From Paragordius varius (taxonomy: Eukaryota > Nematomorpha), in NCBI GenBank assembly GCA_964247055.1, contig OZ176050.1:14756001-14820000 (forward strand): a stretch of DNA of 64,000 bases, read 5' to 3'. A program made the translations under genes and the position numbers. The first letter of the stretch is position 1; every line of letters starts with the position of its first letter. This document shows positions 11,384-24,422 of the stretch, in pieces. The notes beneath the pieces are model-generated. The model saw nothing but the letters and a program-made list of their open reading frames with translations. It was not told the origin of the DNA and searched no databases.

Positions 11384-14300
11384 ACAACCACATTTTTTAA
11401 CAAATTTGGTTTCACCTCATGACAGGCCATCTTAATACGACGTCTATATTATCATAGGTAAGCGATATGTATGTATTTATGGCATTCTTCATTTTCAAAA
11501 ATGCCGTCTCTAACGTGTAGGTTGAGGGAATAACAGTTAGGAAAACTTGAGTACATTTTTTTATATTTTCATATTTATTTGACACATCTCGAAAAAACAC
11601 TAATCTTTCTTCGCTACGAATCTCCTTGAATATAGCCTCAAAATTAGAATCATTTTTAAAATCTATAAATTATTCCAAGATATGCGCCTGATCAAAACCG
11701 AAATGCTTAAGTTGCTTAAAATTCGATATATCCATATGCCCCACGGATTAGCAACGAGTCTTAAGCAATTTTTAATATTTCTTTATTATTGAAAAATTTC
11801 ATCTGCGGTAATAATCTCTTTATGAATTGTTTTAAGTTGGAAAATATAGGAGTGTTTTAATTATAAAATCTTGTTTCTATCATGTCGACTCTAGTCCTCA
11901 TTCATCCATTAGCACATTCATTAAAGTTTCAGAACTTGATCCCCCAATTTTACCTGATGAAGTTCAATACGCCTTAAAACAATTTTCATCCTCCAACTCC
12001 TTAGGTTACAATGATATCCCAATAAAAATTCTTCACACAATCCCCCTCTATTTCTAAACTGATCTTTTACAAAAAGTTTTTCAAACCTGTATTTGGCCGG
12101 ATGATTGGATTAAATCTTTTCTCCTACCCTTTTTTAAAAAGGGAAATCCCCATCTTTGTCAGAACTATAGAATGATCGCTATCACTAATAAACTATCTAA
12201 ACTTCTTCTCAAGATTATACTGAAAAGAATCTCATCCTCGTTGGACTATGAAATATCTGAGGTGCAGGCTGGCTTTAAAGCAAAGAGAAACACTACCAAT
12301 CATATAGTTAATCTTAATACAATAATTCGAAGATACAATGAATTTGGGAAAAGTCTATATTGCTGCTTTTTAGACTTCAGTATGGCATTTGATACAGTCA
12401 ACCACGACTGCCTATGGAGAATATTACGATCCTCTGGAGTTTCCCCGCACATAATACTCCTGCTTCAATCGCTGCATTCTAGACAAACAGCTGCGATTAA
12501 AACCCAATTCGGTCCCACCGACTGGTTTCCTATTCTCAGAGGTGTGAGACAATGATGTGTCCTTTCTCCCCTCCTATTTAACTTATACACAGAAACATTA
12601 ATACGCAATTGTAACTTTCCACAACATATTGGGGCACGGATCGGTGGTCTAACTATTTGCAATCTCCGGTACGCCAATGACACCATTCTCTTGTCAGAAT
12701 CCTACACGGACACGACCTATCTTTTAAATAATCTCACCATCGAAGCAAGTTTGATGGGTCTTAAGCTGAACCCAGCTAAATCTAAAATAATGATCCTAAA
12801 CGCTCCACAACTACCATTTACAATCAATAACTCCCCCATCGAACTAACCGATCACTGTAAATACCTAGGCTACATAATTACATCCGACGGTAGCTCGGAC
12901 CCCGACATACGAGCACGACTAGCATTGGGACGTGCTACTATGGGTAAACTGTCCAAAATTTAAAACTCGTCCGTCATAAGACTTCCAACTAAACTTGCCA
13001 TCCTGAAGGCGATGATATACCCCGTAGCAATTTATGGGTCCGAATCATGGATATGCAATTCCATTGACAAAGCTCGCATAAACTCTTTTCAAATGTGGTG
13101 CTTTCGAAAAATATTGAGAATCTCCTGGAAAGCCCACATCTCCAATTCTTACATACTCAAATTCATTAAACCCGAATTTTTACTTTACGATTTAATAACC
13201 TTTAAACAGCTAAAATATCTGGGTCATATCCTGCGATCCGACTCGCTAGAAAAAGGCATACTCTTTGGGTTGGTAGATGGCAACCGCAGAAGGGGCCCAC
13301 CCAAAAAGCGGTGGATCGATATGCTCAAATCAATAACAAATCTAACCTTTCATCAACTGTTGAGAGAAACACAGGATCGCCTAAAATGGAAACACTAATC
13401 TATGAGAAAGCCAAGAGTCAGTATATGACTAGCTTATAACAATAACAATACTTCTTCAAAAGCAAATATTTGATTAGCAAATTAGATTATTATTTTGCGC
13501 CCTCGAAGACTTGTATTGAAAATACTAAGTTTATTAGTAATGTGGTGGGCTAATGACATCCATTCGTCACTTTTAACTTCCCAATGGAATTCCGTGTCTT
13601 AAAACAAAAAATCTATTTAGTACTTTGCTAAGGCATAATCATCACGCAGCGGTGTACAAAAAAATATAATAAAACTCACTGTGGACATCTCTAAGGTTTT
13701 TGAAATTACAGCGGTAGAATTTTCAGCCACGGATGTGGTTAACAATGTCCACAAGCGTTTTAATTACTGAATTTTGTGATTATATTTTACATGCGAAACC
13801 TTTCTGATGAATAAAGCAGTTAAAGGATAAAATATTTTGCAAATAGAAGAAATCCTTTGTTTATTCCAATCATAGAGGGACAGCCATCTATGCAGATCGA
13901 AACCACCATTTATTGGTCTTTCCCATTGCTCGTATACTCATTGTTTTGTGACATATTAAATGATTCGACAGATTTCCGTTTGACTAAATAAGAAATGGAG
14001 GGCATGTTGGAAATTTTCAGACCCAAAATTTGAGATGATTACTGATTGATATATATACATGATGATTATTTTTGCCAAACTCAAATTCTATGTGTTTGTA
14101 TAATGCCAGATAAACAAAATAGCGTCTGTATCAACTAATTGATTGCGCACTTTTCATTAGTCGTTTTTTAGTTAAACTGATAATGACTTATGACTAAACC
14201 TTGTTTACATAAAAGTGCATAGGTAAAATGTAATCATAATCAATAATCAGCTAAGGTTTTATTAAATTTTTAAAGATGCATCCGACCACCATTCATAGGT
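11384..14300 (-). mobile_element. hAT fragment of palindrome 1 unit, split by a LINE
   Basis: At 11405-11760 the minus strand encodes the transposase C-terminus (VIPSTYTLETAFLKMK, then DISNFKQLKHFGFDQ-like residues in related copies). The LINE 11877-13450 follows, then the decayed upstream part of the transposase to about 14000 and non-coding hAT or intron sequence to 14300. The matching unit at 19524-20840 has no LINE, which fixes the insertion point. Confidence 0.65.
11877..13450 (+). mobile_element. 5'-truncated RTE-like LINE fragment (copy 1)
   Basis: The plus strand encodes the reverse transcriptase and C-terminal region of an RTE/BovB-like LINE: IPIKILHTI, QAGFKAKRNTTNHI, CCFLDFSMAFDTVNHD, GVRQ, the YADD region (mutated to YAND in this copy), LNPAKSKIMI, LGYIITSDGSSDPDIRARL, then YGSESW and DGNRRRG near the end. 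In-frame stops (for example near 12556 and 12961) break it. It lacks the endonuclease half. The 3' end is a short TAACAATAACAAT tail, as in RTE-type elements. The insertion replaces about ten bases of hAT sequence between CTTGTTT and AATACTTCTTC. Confidence 0.8.
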
Positions 14301-14477
14301 CGCAGTTATAATCTTTAATACCCATGTTGACTTAAAGTCCTTGTTCAAGTTGGTCCTGAACACCATATGTTTGTCCTTAGAACATTAAGTTAAAAACATT
14401 TTAATCTCCTTTCATTATTAAAACCATGTGATGTTCATCAATCCTAACACTTCTAATCTATTGGCTTTATAAAATAG

Positions 14478-15318
14478 GATTGGATTCTCGGTCAAGTGAA
14501 AGGAATGCCGTTGACGAATTATTTGTTAATAACACCGATATTCTCAAATCATTGGCTGATAAAGGAATTTCGCTAAATCATACAACATCCAAAGGTTTTT
14601 TGTTTACTGTAAGAATTGCATGTTTGGATGTGTACCATTGAATTAAATAGATAATGTCAAAATTAAATATAATTTGCAACATATTGTTAGAAAAGGCTAA
14701 AAAAGTGTATGATTTAATTTGTCTCCGTTAAAATGTTGCACTTGGATTAAAATGCTTTTGAATATAAAAAATGTGTCTTTGTTTAAAGGGTATTTATGAA
14801 AGGGCATTATAGAAACTGTTTTAGATATAGGCTATGGGAGTACACATTTAGGTTAAAGTTCTACTATTTTTAGTATTAGTATTTATATGAAATTATATTA
14901 TACTATAAACATCAAATTATATTATATTCATTTATCAAAAATAATTTTTGGTTTTATGTAAATTTTAACTATTTACATTAGAATTCGATTCTGCCTCAAA
15001 CCAATCTATCGAATCTAACAATACCAAAAAATCATCTGATATCAATATAGATAAGGCAGTAAATGGAATGACTAATACATCTCAAGGTAAAAATTAAATT
15101 TTAATTTTACATATATGATGTTTATTACAGTTTTTAATGTTTTTTCCATTTGCTGTTATAAGAGTCATTTAACTAATCTTTCGTTAACATTTTATCAAAA
15201 AGTCCATTTTTAGCTTATATTAATCCACGTCCCTTTACTATGAAAACTTCTTGTTTTCTATGGTTCAGAATTTTGTAGAAAAGTCAATTTATTAGTGGAA
15301 TGCTTTGATGGTTTAAAT
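14478..15318 (+). pseudogene. Gene fragment exons A-B-C (type 1, unit 2)
   Basis: Exon A starts at 14478 after ATAG, but a small deletion in the codons around AATGCCGTTGAC differs from unit 1. Exon B is near 14992-15087 with ACTAATACATCTCAAG before the donor. Exon C is decayed, as in unit 1. The upstream intron (14300-14477) carries the GTTCAAGTTGGTCCTGAAC motif left by an older MITE. Confidence 0.5.
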
Positions 15319-16865
15319 CAGTGGTACTCAATAAAAAAATTAGACGGGCCAAATAAAATATATTTTTTTTCGAGGGCCATTAACCTTTTTATGGCAAATA
15401 TTTTGACATATATGCACATATTTATACTGTAAGTCAGCATGATTTTTTTCGGATCCATGTGAATTCAGCTGAAAACTTGTTTAGCACCATTTATTTTATA
15501 AATTAAGATAGTTTCACCTCATGACAATCTCATCTTACTACGTCGTCCATATGATCATTGGTTAAGCGATATCTATGTATTCATGGAATACTTCATTTTT
15601 GAATATGCCGTCTCACACGTGTAAGTTGAGGGAAAAACAGTTAGCATAACTTGAGCACATTTTTTTTTATTTTTATATATATTTGACACATCTTGCCAAA
15701 ACTCTACATATCTCTCTTCTCTACGATTCTTCTTGAATATAGCCTCAAAATTGGAATCATTTTTAAAATTTACAAATTTTTCCATGATATGCGCTTGATC
15801 AAAACCGGAATGCTCAAGATGCTTAATAATGGATATATCCATATGCCACCTATTTTCAAAGAGTTTTAACCAATTTTTAATATTTTATTCTTGAAACTTA
15901 GATAAAAAGATAAATGATTGGTCGTTATTATTAATTGAATATCCGCGGTAAACCATATTCTCTTCATAAATCGTTTTTAGTGTTGGAAAATATAGGAATG
16001 TTTTATTTATTAATTCTTGTTTATATATTATTAATTTTTCTTGTAAAGCAAATATTTGTTTTGCAAATTGGGTTATTATTTTGCTCCCTTGAAGACTTGT
16101 GTTGAATATACTAAGTTTATAAGTATTGTCGCAAAGGTAGGCTAATAAAACCTTCCATTTGTCATCATAAATTTCCTCGTCAACCTTTCTGTTATCTTTT
16201 AATAATAATAGATTTTCATTTTTTAAAACAAAAAATCTTTTAATACTTTGCTAAGACTTAGTCATCAGCATCACACAGCAGTGGACTAAAGAATATAATC
16301 AAACACACTGTCTTTCATAAGGTTTGTAAATTTACGGCGGTTGAATTCTCTGCCAGGATGTGGTTACCAATGTCCACAACCGTTTTAATTACTGAATTGA
16401 GTGATTAACTTTTACACGCGTAACCTTGCTGATGAATAAAGCAGTGAAAAGATAAAATATTTTGCAAATCATATGTGCTTTTCAAAAGAGAAAGAAATCC
16501 TTTGTTTATTCCAATCATAAAGGGACAGCCATCTGTGCAGATTGAAACCACCTGTTTATTAGTCTTTCCCATTGCTTGTATACTCAGTGTTTTGTGACAT
16601 ATTATATGATCCGGCCGATTGCCGTTTGATGAAATAAGAAATGGAGCGCATGTTGGATATTTTCAGACCCAAAATTTGAGATGATTACTGATTTATATAA
16701 ATTATACGATATTTTTAGGCAATATCAAATTCTGTGAGTTTGTATAATGTCAGATAAACATAGCGTCTGTATCAACTAATTCATTGCGCACTTTTCGTTA
16801 GTCGTTTTTTAGTTAAACTGATGATGACTTAGGACTAAACCTTGTTTACATAAAAGTGCATAGGT
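15319..16865 (-). mobile_element. hAT transposon fragment (unit 2)
   Basis: The terminal CAGTGGTACTC starts at 15319. On the minus strand 15573-15842 holds the longest clean C-terminal piece (89 residues): DISIIKHLEHSGFDQAH, FEAIFKKNRREERYVEF, then VFPSTYTCETAYSKMKYS. This is the conserved hAT C-terminal dimerisation region as seen in GTF2IRD2/ZBED5-like transposases. Upstream transposase segments, broken, extend to about 16640. It is inactive as it stands. Confidence 0.75.
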
Positions 16866-17200
16866 AAATCACTGAGAAACCGTATATCTTTATTATAATT
16901 TTGGATATTTATAAGATTTTAAGACCAATTATATAATATATAAGTTTTTTGAGTTATTATTTGCAGTTTTCTAATAATTTTGTTAAATTGGAAAAAAAAT
17001 TAGGAAATAAAAAGTGGTTTTCGAATAAAAATTTTTATTTTTAAATGAATTATATAATAAATAAAGAAAATTGGGTTAAAAAATAATAAAACAAAAAAAT
17101 AAATGCAAATATTATGATTAATTAAAATAAAATTTTAAGGACCAAATTAAAATGTTCAATGACCGACTTGAAGTGTGTAAGGGCACTAAGTGCAAATTGC
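16866..17200 (-). mobile_element. Half of an array MITE, inverted (palindrome 2, left arm)
   Basis: Same half-MITE and same outer junction as at 8716. Confidence 0.6.
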
Positions 17201-17366
17201 ATATCAAAATATCTTAATTTAACTAAATGGTGCAAAACGAGCTTTCTGCTGAATTTACATAGATCTGAAAAAATTCATTGTGCTATTTAGAGTATAAATT
17301 ATTATATTTGCCATAATAAAGTTCATAGCCTTCGAAATATTTATTTGGCCCGTTTAATTTATTTGG

Positions 17367-18172
17367 TTAGTACGCCTGATTTAAACCATTAAAGCATTTC
17401 ACTAATAAATTGACTTTTCTACAAAATTCTGAACCAGAGAAAATAAGAGGATTTCTAGTAAAGGGACGTGGATTAAAATAAGTTAAAAATGGAGCTTTTG
17501 AGAAAATATTAACCATATTATTATTAAATGACTCTGATAACAGCAAAGCATTAAAAACTGTAAAAATTAACATTATAACGCATGTAGAATTAAAATATAT
17601 TTTTTACCTTGAGATGATTTATTAGCGATTCCATTTACTGCCTTATCTATATTGATATCAGATGATTTTTTGGTATTGTTAGATACGATAGATTTGTTTG
17701 AGACAAATCAAATTCTAATATAAATAGTTAGATTTTACATAAAACGTAAAATTTAATGAAATAAATTGTTTTTAGTATAATATAATTTCTTAAATACAAC
17801 AAAAAAGTAGTAGAACTTTAATTGAAATTACTTCCAAAGCCTATATCTAAAACTGTTTCCATAATGCCATTTCATGAACACCTTTAAAACAAATGCCACA
17901 TTCTTAGTAAAAAGTGTTATCCAAATGCAACATAAATCTTACACTTTTTCAACCTTTTCTAACAATATGTTGCAAATTATATTTAATTTTGACATTATCT
18001 ATTTAATTCAATGGTACACATCCAAACATGCAATTGTTATATTAAACAATCTAAACCCTTAGGTGTTGTATGATTTAGGGAAATTCCTTTATCAGCCAAT
18101 GATTTGAGAATATCGGTGCTATTAAGAAATAATTCGTCAACGGATGCATTCCTTTGACTTGACCGAGAATCC
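17367..18172 (-). pseudogene. Gene fragment exons C-B-A, inverted (palindrome 2, left arm and centre)
   Basis: Exon C 17367-17557 is open to the hAT-derived stop. Exon B is at about 17609-17713 and lacks three bases near its start. Exon A on the minus strand occupies about 18060-18172, next to a mutated acceptor (complement AATAATATT). The plus-strand 62-residue ORF at 17874-18062 is intronic. Confidence 0.55.
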
Positions 18173-18239
18173 AATAATATTTTATAAAGCCAATAGGTAA
18201 GAAGTGTTAGGATTGATGAACATCACATGGTTTTAATAA

Positions 18240-18782
18240 TGATTAAAATGTTTTTTGTTTAAAAGGTGTTTGTGAAATGACATTATGAAAACAGTTTTAG
18301 ATGTAGACTTTGGAAGTACACATTTCGGTTAAAGTTCTACTACTTTTTTGTTGTATTTAAGAAATTATATTATACTAAAAATATCAATTTATTATATTAA
18401 ATTTTACGTATTATGTGAATTCTAACTATTTATATTAGAATTTGATTCTGTCTCAAACAAATCTATCGAATCTAACAATACCAAAAAATCATCTGATATC
18501 AATATAGATAAGGCAGTAAATGGAATCGCTAATAAATCATCTCAAGGTAAAAAATATATTTTAACATGTGTTATAATGTTAATTTATTCAGTTTTTAATG
18601 CTTTGCTGTTATCAGAGTCATTTAATAATAATATGGTTAATATTTTCTCAAAAGCTCCATTTTTAACTTATATTAATCACCGTCCCTTTACTAGAAATCC
18701 TCTTATTTTCTCTGGTTCAGAATTTTGTAGAAAAGTCAATTTATTAGTGAAATGCTTTAATGGTTTAAATCAGGCGTACTAA
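18240..18782 (+). pseudogene. Gene fragment exons B and C (palindrome 2, right arm)
   Basis: Intron A-B, exon B (about 18439-18546) and exon C (about 18592-18782) lie in the plus direction with no exon A. Exon C is open and carries INHRPF where the left arm has FNPRPF. Confidence 0.55.
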
Positions 18783-20840
18783 CCAAAAAATTAAACGGGC
18801 CAAATATATTTTTCGAGGGCTATGAACTTTATTATGGCAAATATAATATAAGCACATATTTATACTCTAAATAGCACAATGAATTTTTTCAGATCTATGT
18901 AAATTCAGCAGAAAGCTCGTTTTGCACCATTTAGTTAAATTAAGATATTTTGTATGCAATTTGCACTTCAATAGTGCCCTTACACACTTCAAGTCGGTCA
19001 TTGAACATTTTAATTTGGTCCTTAAAATTTTATTTTAATTAATCCTAATATTTGCATTTATTTTTTTATTTTATTATTTTTTAACCTAATTTACTTTATT
19101 TATTATATAATTCATTTAAAAATAAAAATTTCTATTCGAAAACCACTTTTTATTTCAAACTATTTTTTTTTCCAATTTAACAAATTTATTAGAAAAACTG
19201 TAAATAATAACTCAAAAAACTTATATATTATTGAATTGGTCTTAAATCTTATAAATATCCAAAATTATAATAAAGATATACGGTTTGTCAGTGATTAAAA
19301 GTTTATATGGATTTAAAGTTTTTGTTAAATAATAGAAAATAGGTTAAAAACTATAAAATAGATGAATGATATACGATTTGATTGATAAAAATTAAAAACT
19401 AAAGAAAATAGACAAAGGACCAACTTGAATTGTTCAAGAAATTTGAAGTGTTCAAGGACCAACTTAATATGTTCAAGGAACAACTTGAAATGTTCAAGGT
19501 CAGTCTTGAAATGCAAATGGTATAACAACCACTAATTTTTAACAAATTTGGTTTCACCTCATGACAGGCTCATCTTAATACGACGTCTATATTATCATAG
19601 GTAAGCGATATGTATGTATTTATGGCATTCTTAATTTTTGAATATGCCGTCTCTAACGTGTAAGTTGAGGGAATAACAGTTAGGAAAACTTGAGTACATT
19701 TTTTTATATTTTCATATTTATTTGACACATCTCGAAAAAACACTAATCTTTCTTCGCTACGAATCTCCTTGAATGTAGCCTCAAAAATGCTTAAGTTGCT
19801 TAAAATTCGATATATCCATATGCCCCACGGATTAGCAACGAGTCTTAAGCAATTTTTAATATTTCTTATTATTGAAAAATTTCATCTGCGGTAATAATCT
19901 CTTTATGAATTGTTTTAAGTTGGAAAATATAGGAGTGTTTTAATTATAAAATCTTGTTTATATATTATTAATACTTCTTCAAAAGCAAATATTTGATTAG
20001 CAAATTAGGTTATTATTTTGCTCCCTTGAAGACTTGTATTGAAAATACTAAATATATTAGTAATGTGGTAGGCTAATGACCTCCATTCGCCACTATAAAT
20101 TTCCCAAAAAATCCGTGTCTTAAAACAAAAAATCTATTTAGTACTTTGCTAAGGCATAATCATTACGCAGCGGTGTACAAAAAAATATAATAAAACTCAC
20201 TGTGGACATCTTTAAGGTTTTTGAAATTACAGCGGTAGAATTCTCAGCCACGGATGTGGTTAACAATGTCCACAAGCGTTTTAATTACTGAATTTTGTGA
20301 TTATATTTTACATGCGAAACCTTTCTGATGAATAAAGCAGTTAAAGGATAAAATATTTTGCAAATAGAAGAAATCCTTTGTTTATTCCAATCATAGAGGG
20401 ACAGCCATCTATGCAGATCGAAACCACCATTTATTGGTCTTTCCCATTGCTCGTATACTCATTGTTTTGTGACATATTAAATGATTCGACAGATTTCCGT
20501 TTGACGAAATAAGAAATGGAGGGCATGTTGGAAATTTTCAGACCCAAAATTTGAGATGATTACTGATTTATATAAATAATACGATATATTTAGGCAAACT
20601 CAAATTCTATGTGTTTGTATAATGTCAGATAAACAAAATAGCGTTTGTATTAACTAATTGTACTTTTCGTTAGTCGTTTTTAGTTAAACCGATAATGACT
20701 TATGACAAAGCTTGTAATAAAAGTGCATAGGTAAAATGTAATCATAATAACAATAATCAGCTAAGGTTATATTAAATATTTAAAGATGCATCCGACCACC
20801 ATTCATAGGTCGCAGTTATAATCTTTAATACCCATTTTGA
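18774..20840 (-). mobile_element. hAT fragment of palindrome 2 unit, with MITE and no LINE
   Basis: Left terminal sequence, then the MITE (about 18950-19523), then the transposase remains. It keeps the uninterrupted site CTTGTTTATATATTATTAATACTTC (about 19954-19978) that is filled by the LINE in three other units. The transposase C-terminus is damaged (a deletion near 19785). Confidence 0.65.
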
Positions 20841-20987
20841 CTTAAAGTCCTTGTTCAAGTTGGTCCTGAACACCATATGTTTGTCCTTAGAACATTAAGT
20901 TAAAAACATTTTAATCTCATTTCATTAATAAAACCATGTGATATTCATCAATCCTAACACTTTAAACCTATTGCCTTTATATTATAG

Positions 20988-21807
20988 GATTGGATTCTCG
21001 GTCAAGTGAAAAGAATGCATCCGTTGACGAATTATTTGTTAATAATACCGATATTCTCAAATCATTGGCTGATAAAGGAATTTCGCTAAATCATACAACA
21101 CCCAAAGGTTTAGTTTGTTTAATATAACGATTGCATGTTTGGATGTGTACCATTGAATTATATAGATAATGTCAAAATTAAATATAATTTTCAACATATT
21201 GTTAGAAACGGTTGAAAAAGTGTATGATTTAATTTGTCTCCGTTAAAATGTTGCACTTGGATTAAAATGCTTTTGAATATAAAAAATGTGTCATTTGTTT
21301 AAAGAGTTTTTATGAAATGGCATTATAGAAACTGTTTTAGATATAGGCTATGGGAGTACACATTTAGGTTAAAGTTCTACTATTTTTAGTATTAGTATTT
21401 ATATGAAATTATATTATACTATAAACAACAAATTATTTATTATCATTATCTAATTTTTGGTTTTATGTAATATTTAACTATTTACATTAGAAATCGATTC
21501 TGCCTCAAACCAATCTATCGAATCTAACAATACCAAATAAATAAGGCAGTAAATGGAATGGCTAATACATCTCAAGGTAAAAAATAAATTTTAATTTTAC
21601 ATATATGATGTTAATTAGAGTTTTTAATGTTTTTCCATTTGCTGTTATAAGACTCATTTAACTAATCTTTCGTTAATATTTTATCAAAAAGTACATTTTT
21701 TACTTATATTAATCCACGTCCCTTTACTATGAAATCTTTTTTTTTTCTATGGTTCAGAATTTTGTAGAAAAGTCAATTTATTAGTGGAATGCTTTAATGG
21801 TTTAAAT
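20988..21807 (+). pseudogene. Gene fragment exons A-B-C (type 1, unit 3)
   Basis: Exon A begins at 20988 after ATTATAG and is open. Exon B (from about 21489) has an internal deletion around AATACCAAATAAATAAGG. Exon C is decayed. The fragment ends at the hAT terminal sequence at 21808. Confidence 0.5.
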
Positions 21808-23330
21808 CAGTGGTACTCAATAAAAAAAATTAGACGGGCCAAATAAAATATGTTTTTTTCGAGGGCCATTAACCTTATTATGGCAAATATATTTGACATA
21901 TATGCACATATTTATACTCTGAATCAGCACAATGTTTCGCCATGTAAATTCAGGTGAAAACTCGTTTAGCACCATTTAGTTTAAAAATTAAGATATTTCG
22001 TTATAACCAATTTGACAAATTTAGTTTCGCCTCATGACAGGCTCATCTTACTACTTCGTCCATATGATCATCGGTTAAGCGATATCTATGTATTCATGGC
22101 ATACTTCATTTTTGTACCGTCTCACACGTGTAAGTTGAGGGGAAAACAGTTAGCATAACTTGAGCACATTTTTTTATATTTTTATATATATTTGACACAT
22201 CTTGCCAAAACTCTACATATCTCTCTTCTCTACGATTCTTCTTGAATATAGCCTCAAAATTGGAATCATTTTTAAAATTTACAAATTTTTCAATCATATG
22301 CGCCTGATTAAAACCGAAATGCTCTAGTTTAATAATGGATATATCCATATGCCACCTATTTTCAAAGAGTTTTAACCAATTTTAAATATTTAATTCTTGA
22401 AATCTCATTTAATATCCGCCGTAACTTCCATATTCTCTTCATGAAATGTTTTAAGTGTTGGAAAATATAGGAGTTGTTTATTTATAAAATCTTGTTAACA
22501 TATATTTAATTTTTCTTCAAATAAAAATATTTGATTAGATTGGGTTACTATTTTGCCCCAAAGAATTGTATTGAATATACTAATTTTATAAGTAATGACG
22601 CAAAGGTGGCTCAAAAAACCCTGCATTTGTCATTATAAATTTCCTCGTCAAACTTTTTGTTATATTTTAAAAATAATAGAATTTCTTGTCTTAAAACAAA
22701 AAATCTGCCAATACTTTGCTAAGACTTAGTCATCAGCATCACACAGCAATGGACTAAAGAATATAATCAAACACACTGTCTTTCATAAGGTTTGTAAATT
22801 TACGGCGGTTGAATTCTCTGCCAGGATGTGGTTACCAATGTCCACAACCGTTTTAATTAGTGAATTGAGTGATTAACTTTTACACGCGTAACCTTGCTGA
22901 TGAATAAAGCAGTGAAAAGATAAAATATTTTGCAAATCATATGTGCTTTTCAAAAGAGAAAGAAATCCTTTGTTTATTCCAATCATAGAGGGACAGCCAT
23001 CTGTGCAGATTGAAACCACCTGTTTATTAGTCTTTCCCATTGCTTGTATACTCAGTGTTTTGTGACATATTATATGATCCGGCCGATTGCCGTTTGATGA
23101 AATAAGAAATGGAGCGCATGTTGGATATTTTCAGACCCAAAATTTGAGATGATTACTGATTTATATAAATAATACGATATTTTTTGGCAAACTCAAATTC
23201 TATGAGTTTGTATAATGTCAGATAAACATAGCGTCTGTATCAACTAATTGATTGCCCCCTTGTTAGTCATTTTTAGTAAAACTGATAATAACTTATGTCC
23301 AAACCTTGTTAACATAAAAGTGCATAGGTA
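21808..23330 (-). mobile_element. hAT transposon fragment (unit 3)
   Basis: The terminal CAGTGGTACTC is followed by the minus-strand transposase C-terminus at 22106-22348 (DISIIKLEHFGFNQAH, then VFPSTYTCETVQK). The piece after ETA has been altered compared with 15573. The rest is decayed, as in the other units. Confidence 0.65.
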
Positions 23331-23585
23331 AAATGTAATCATAATAACAATAAATCAGCTAAGGTTTTATTAAAATTTTAAAGATGCATCCGGCCACCAT
23401 TCATAGGTCGCAGTTATAATCTTTAATACCCATTTTGACTTAAGGTCCTTGTTCAAGTTGGTCCTGAACACCATATGTTTGTCCTTAGAACATTAAGTTA
23501 AAAACATTTTAATCTCATTTCATTAATAAAACCATGTGATATTCATCAATCCTAACACTTTAAACCTATTGCCTTTATAATATAA

Positions 23586-24422
23586 GATTGGATTCTCGGT
23601 CAAGTCAAAGGAATGCATCCATTGACAAATTATTTCTTAATAGCACCGATATTCTCAAATCATTGGCTGATAAAGGAATTTCCCTAAATCATACAACACC
23701 TAAGGGTTTAGTTTGTTTAATATAACAATTGCATGTTTGGATGTGTACCATTGAAATAAATAGATAATGTCAAAATTAAATATAATTTGCAACATATTGT
23801 TAGAAAAGGCTAAAAAAGTGTATGATTTAATTTGTCTCCGTTAAAATGTTGCACTTGGATTAAAATGCTTTTGAATATAAAAAATGTGTCATTTGTTTAA
23901 AGAGTTTTTATGAAATGGCATTATAGAAACTGTTTTAGATATAGGCTATGTGAATACACATTTAGGTTAAAGTCCTACTACTTTTTAGTATTTGTATTAT
24001 ATGAAATTATATTATGCTATAAACATCAAATTATATTATTATCATTTATTAAAATTTTTTTGGTTTTATGTAAATTTTAACTATTTACATTAGAATTCGA
24101 TTCTGCCTTAAACCAATCTATCGAATCTAACAATACCAAAAAATCCTCTGATATCAATAATAAGGCAGTAAATGGAATGGCTAATAAATCATCTCAAGGT
24201 AAAAAATAAATTTTAATTATACATATATGATGTTAATTACAGTTTTTAATGCTTTTTCCATTTGCTGTTATAAGAGTCATTAATCTTTCAGTAATATTTT
24301 TTCAAAAACTCCATTTTTAACTTATATTAATCCACGTCTTTTTACTATATAATCTTCTTGTTTTGTCTAATTCTGAATTTTGTAGAAAAGTCAATTTATT
24401 AGTGGAATGCTTTAGTTTAAAT
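23586..24422 (+). pseudogene. Gene fragment exons A-B-C (mosaic unit 4)
   Basis: Exon A is of type-2 sequence (RSSQRN, LNSTDILK) while the A-B intron and exons B and C are type 1. The acceptor is changed from TATAGGATT to TATAAGATT, which would shift the splice by one base. The pattern suggests gene conversion or unequal exchange. The copy at 42196 is almost identical. Confidence 0.5.

Noticed and set aside
17874-18062. Repeated 62-residue ORF (also 9947 and 27042)
   Set aside because: It lies antisense in the A-B intron of the array units; it is repeated only because the unit is repeated.
19325-19528. ORFs rich in Leu/Glu/His/Phe or Asn/Ser (also 28486, 38928)
   Set aside because: Translations of the ~20-base repeat units in the MITE, not proteins.
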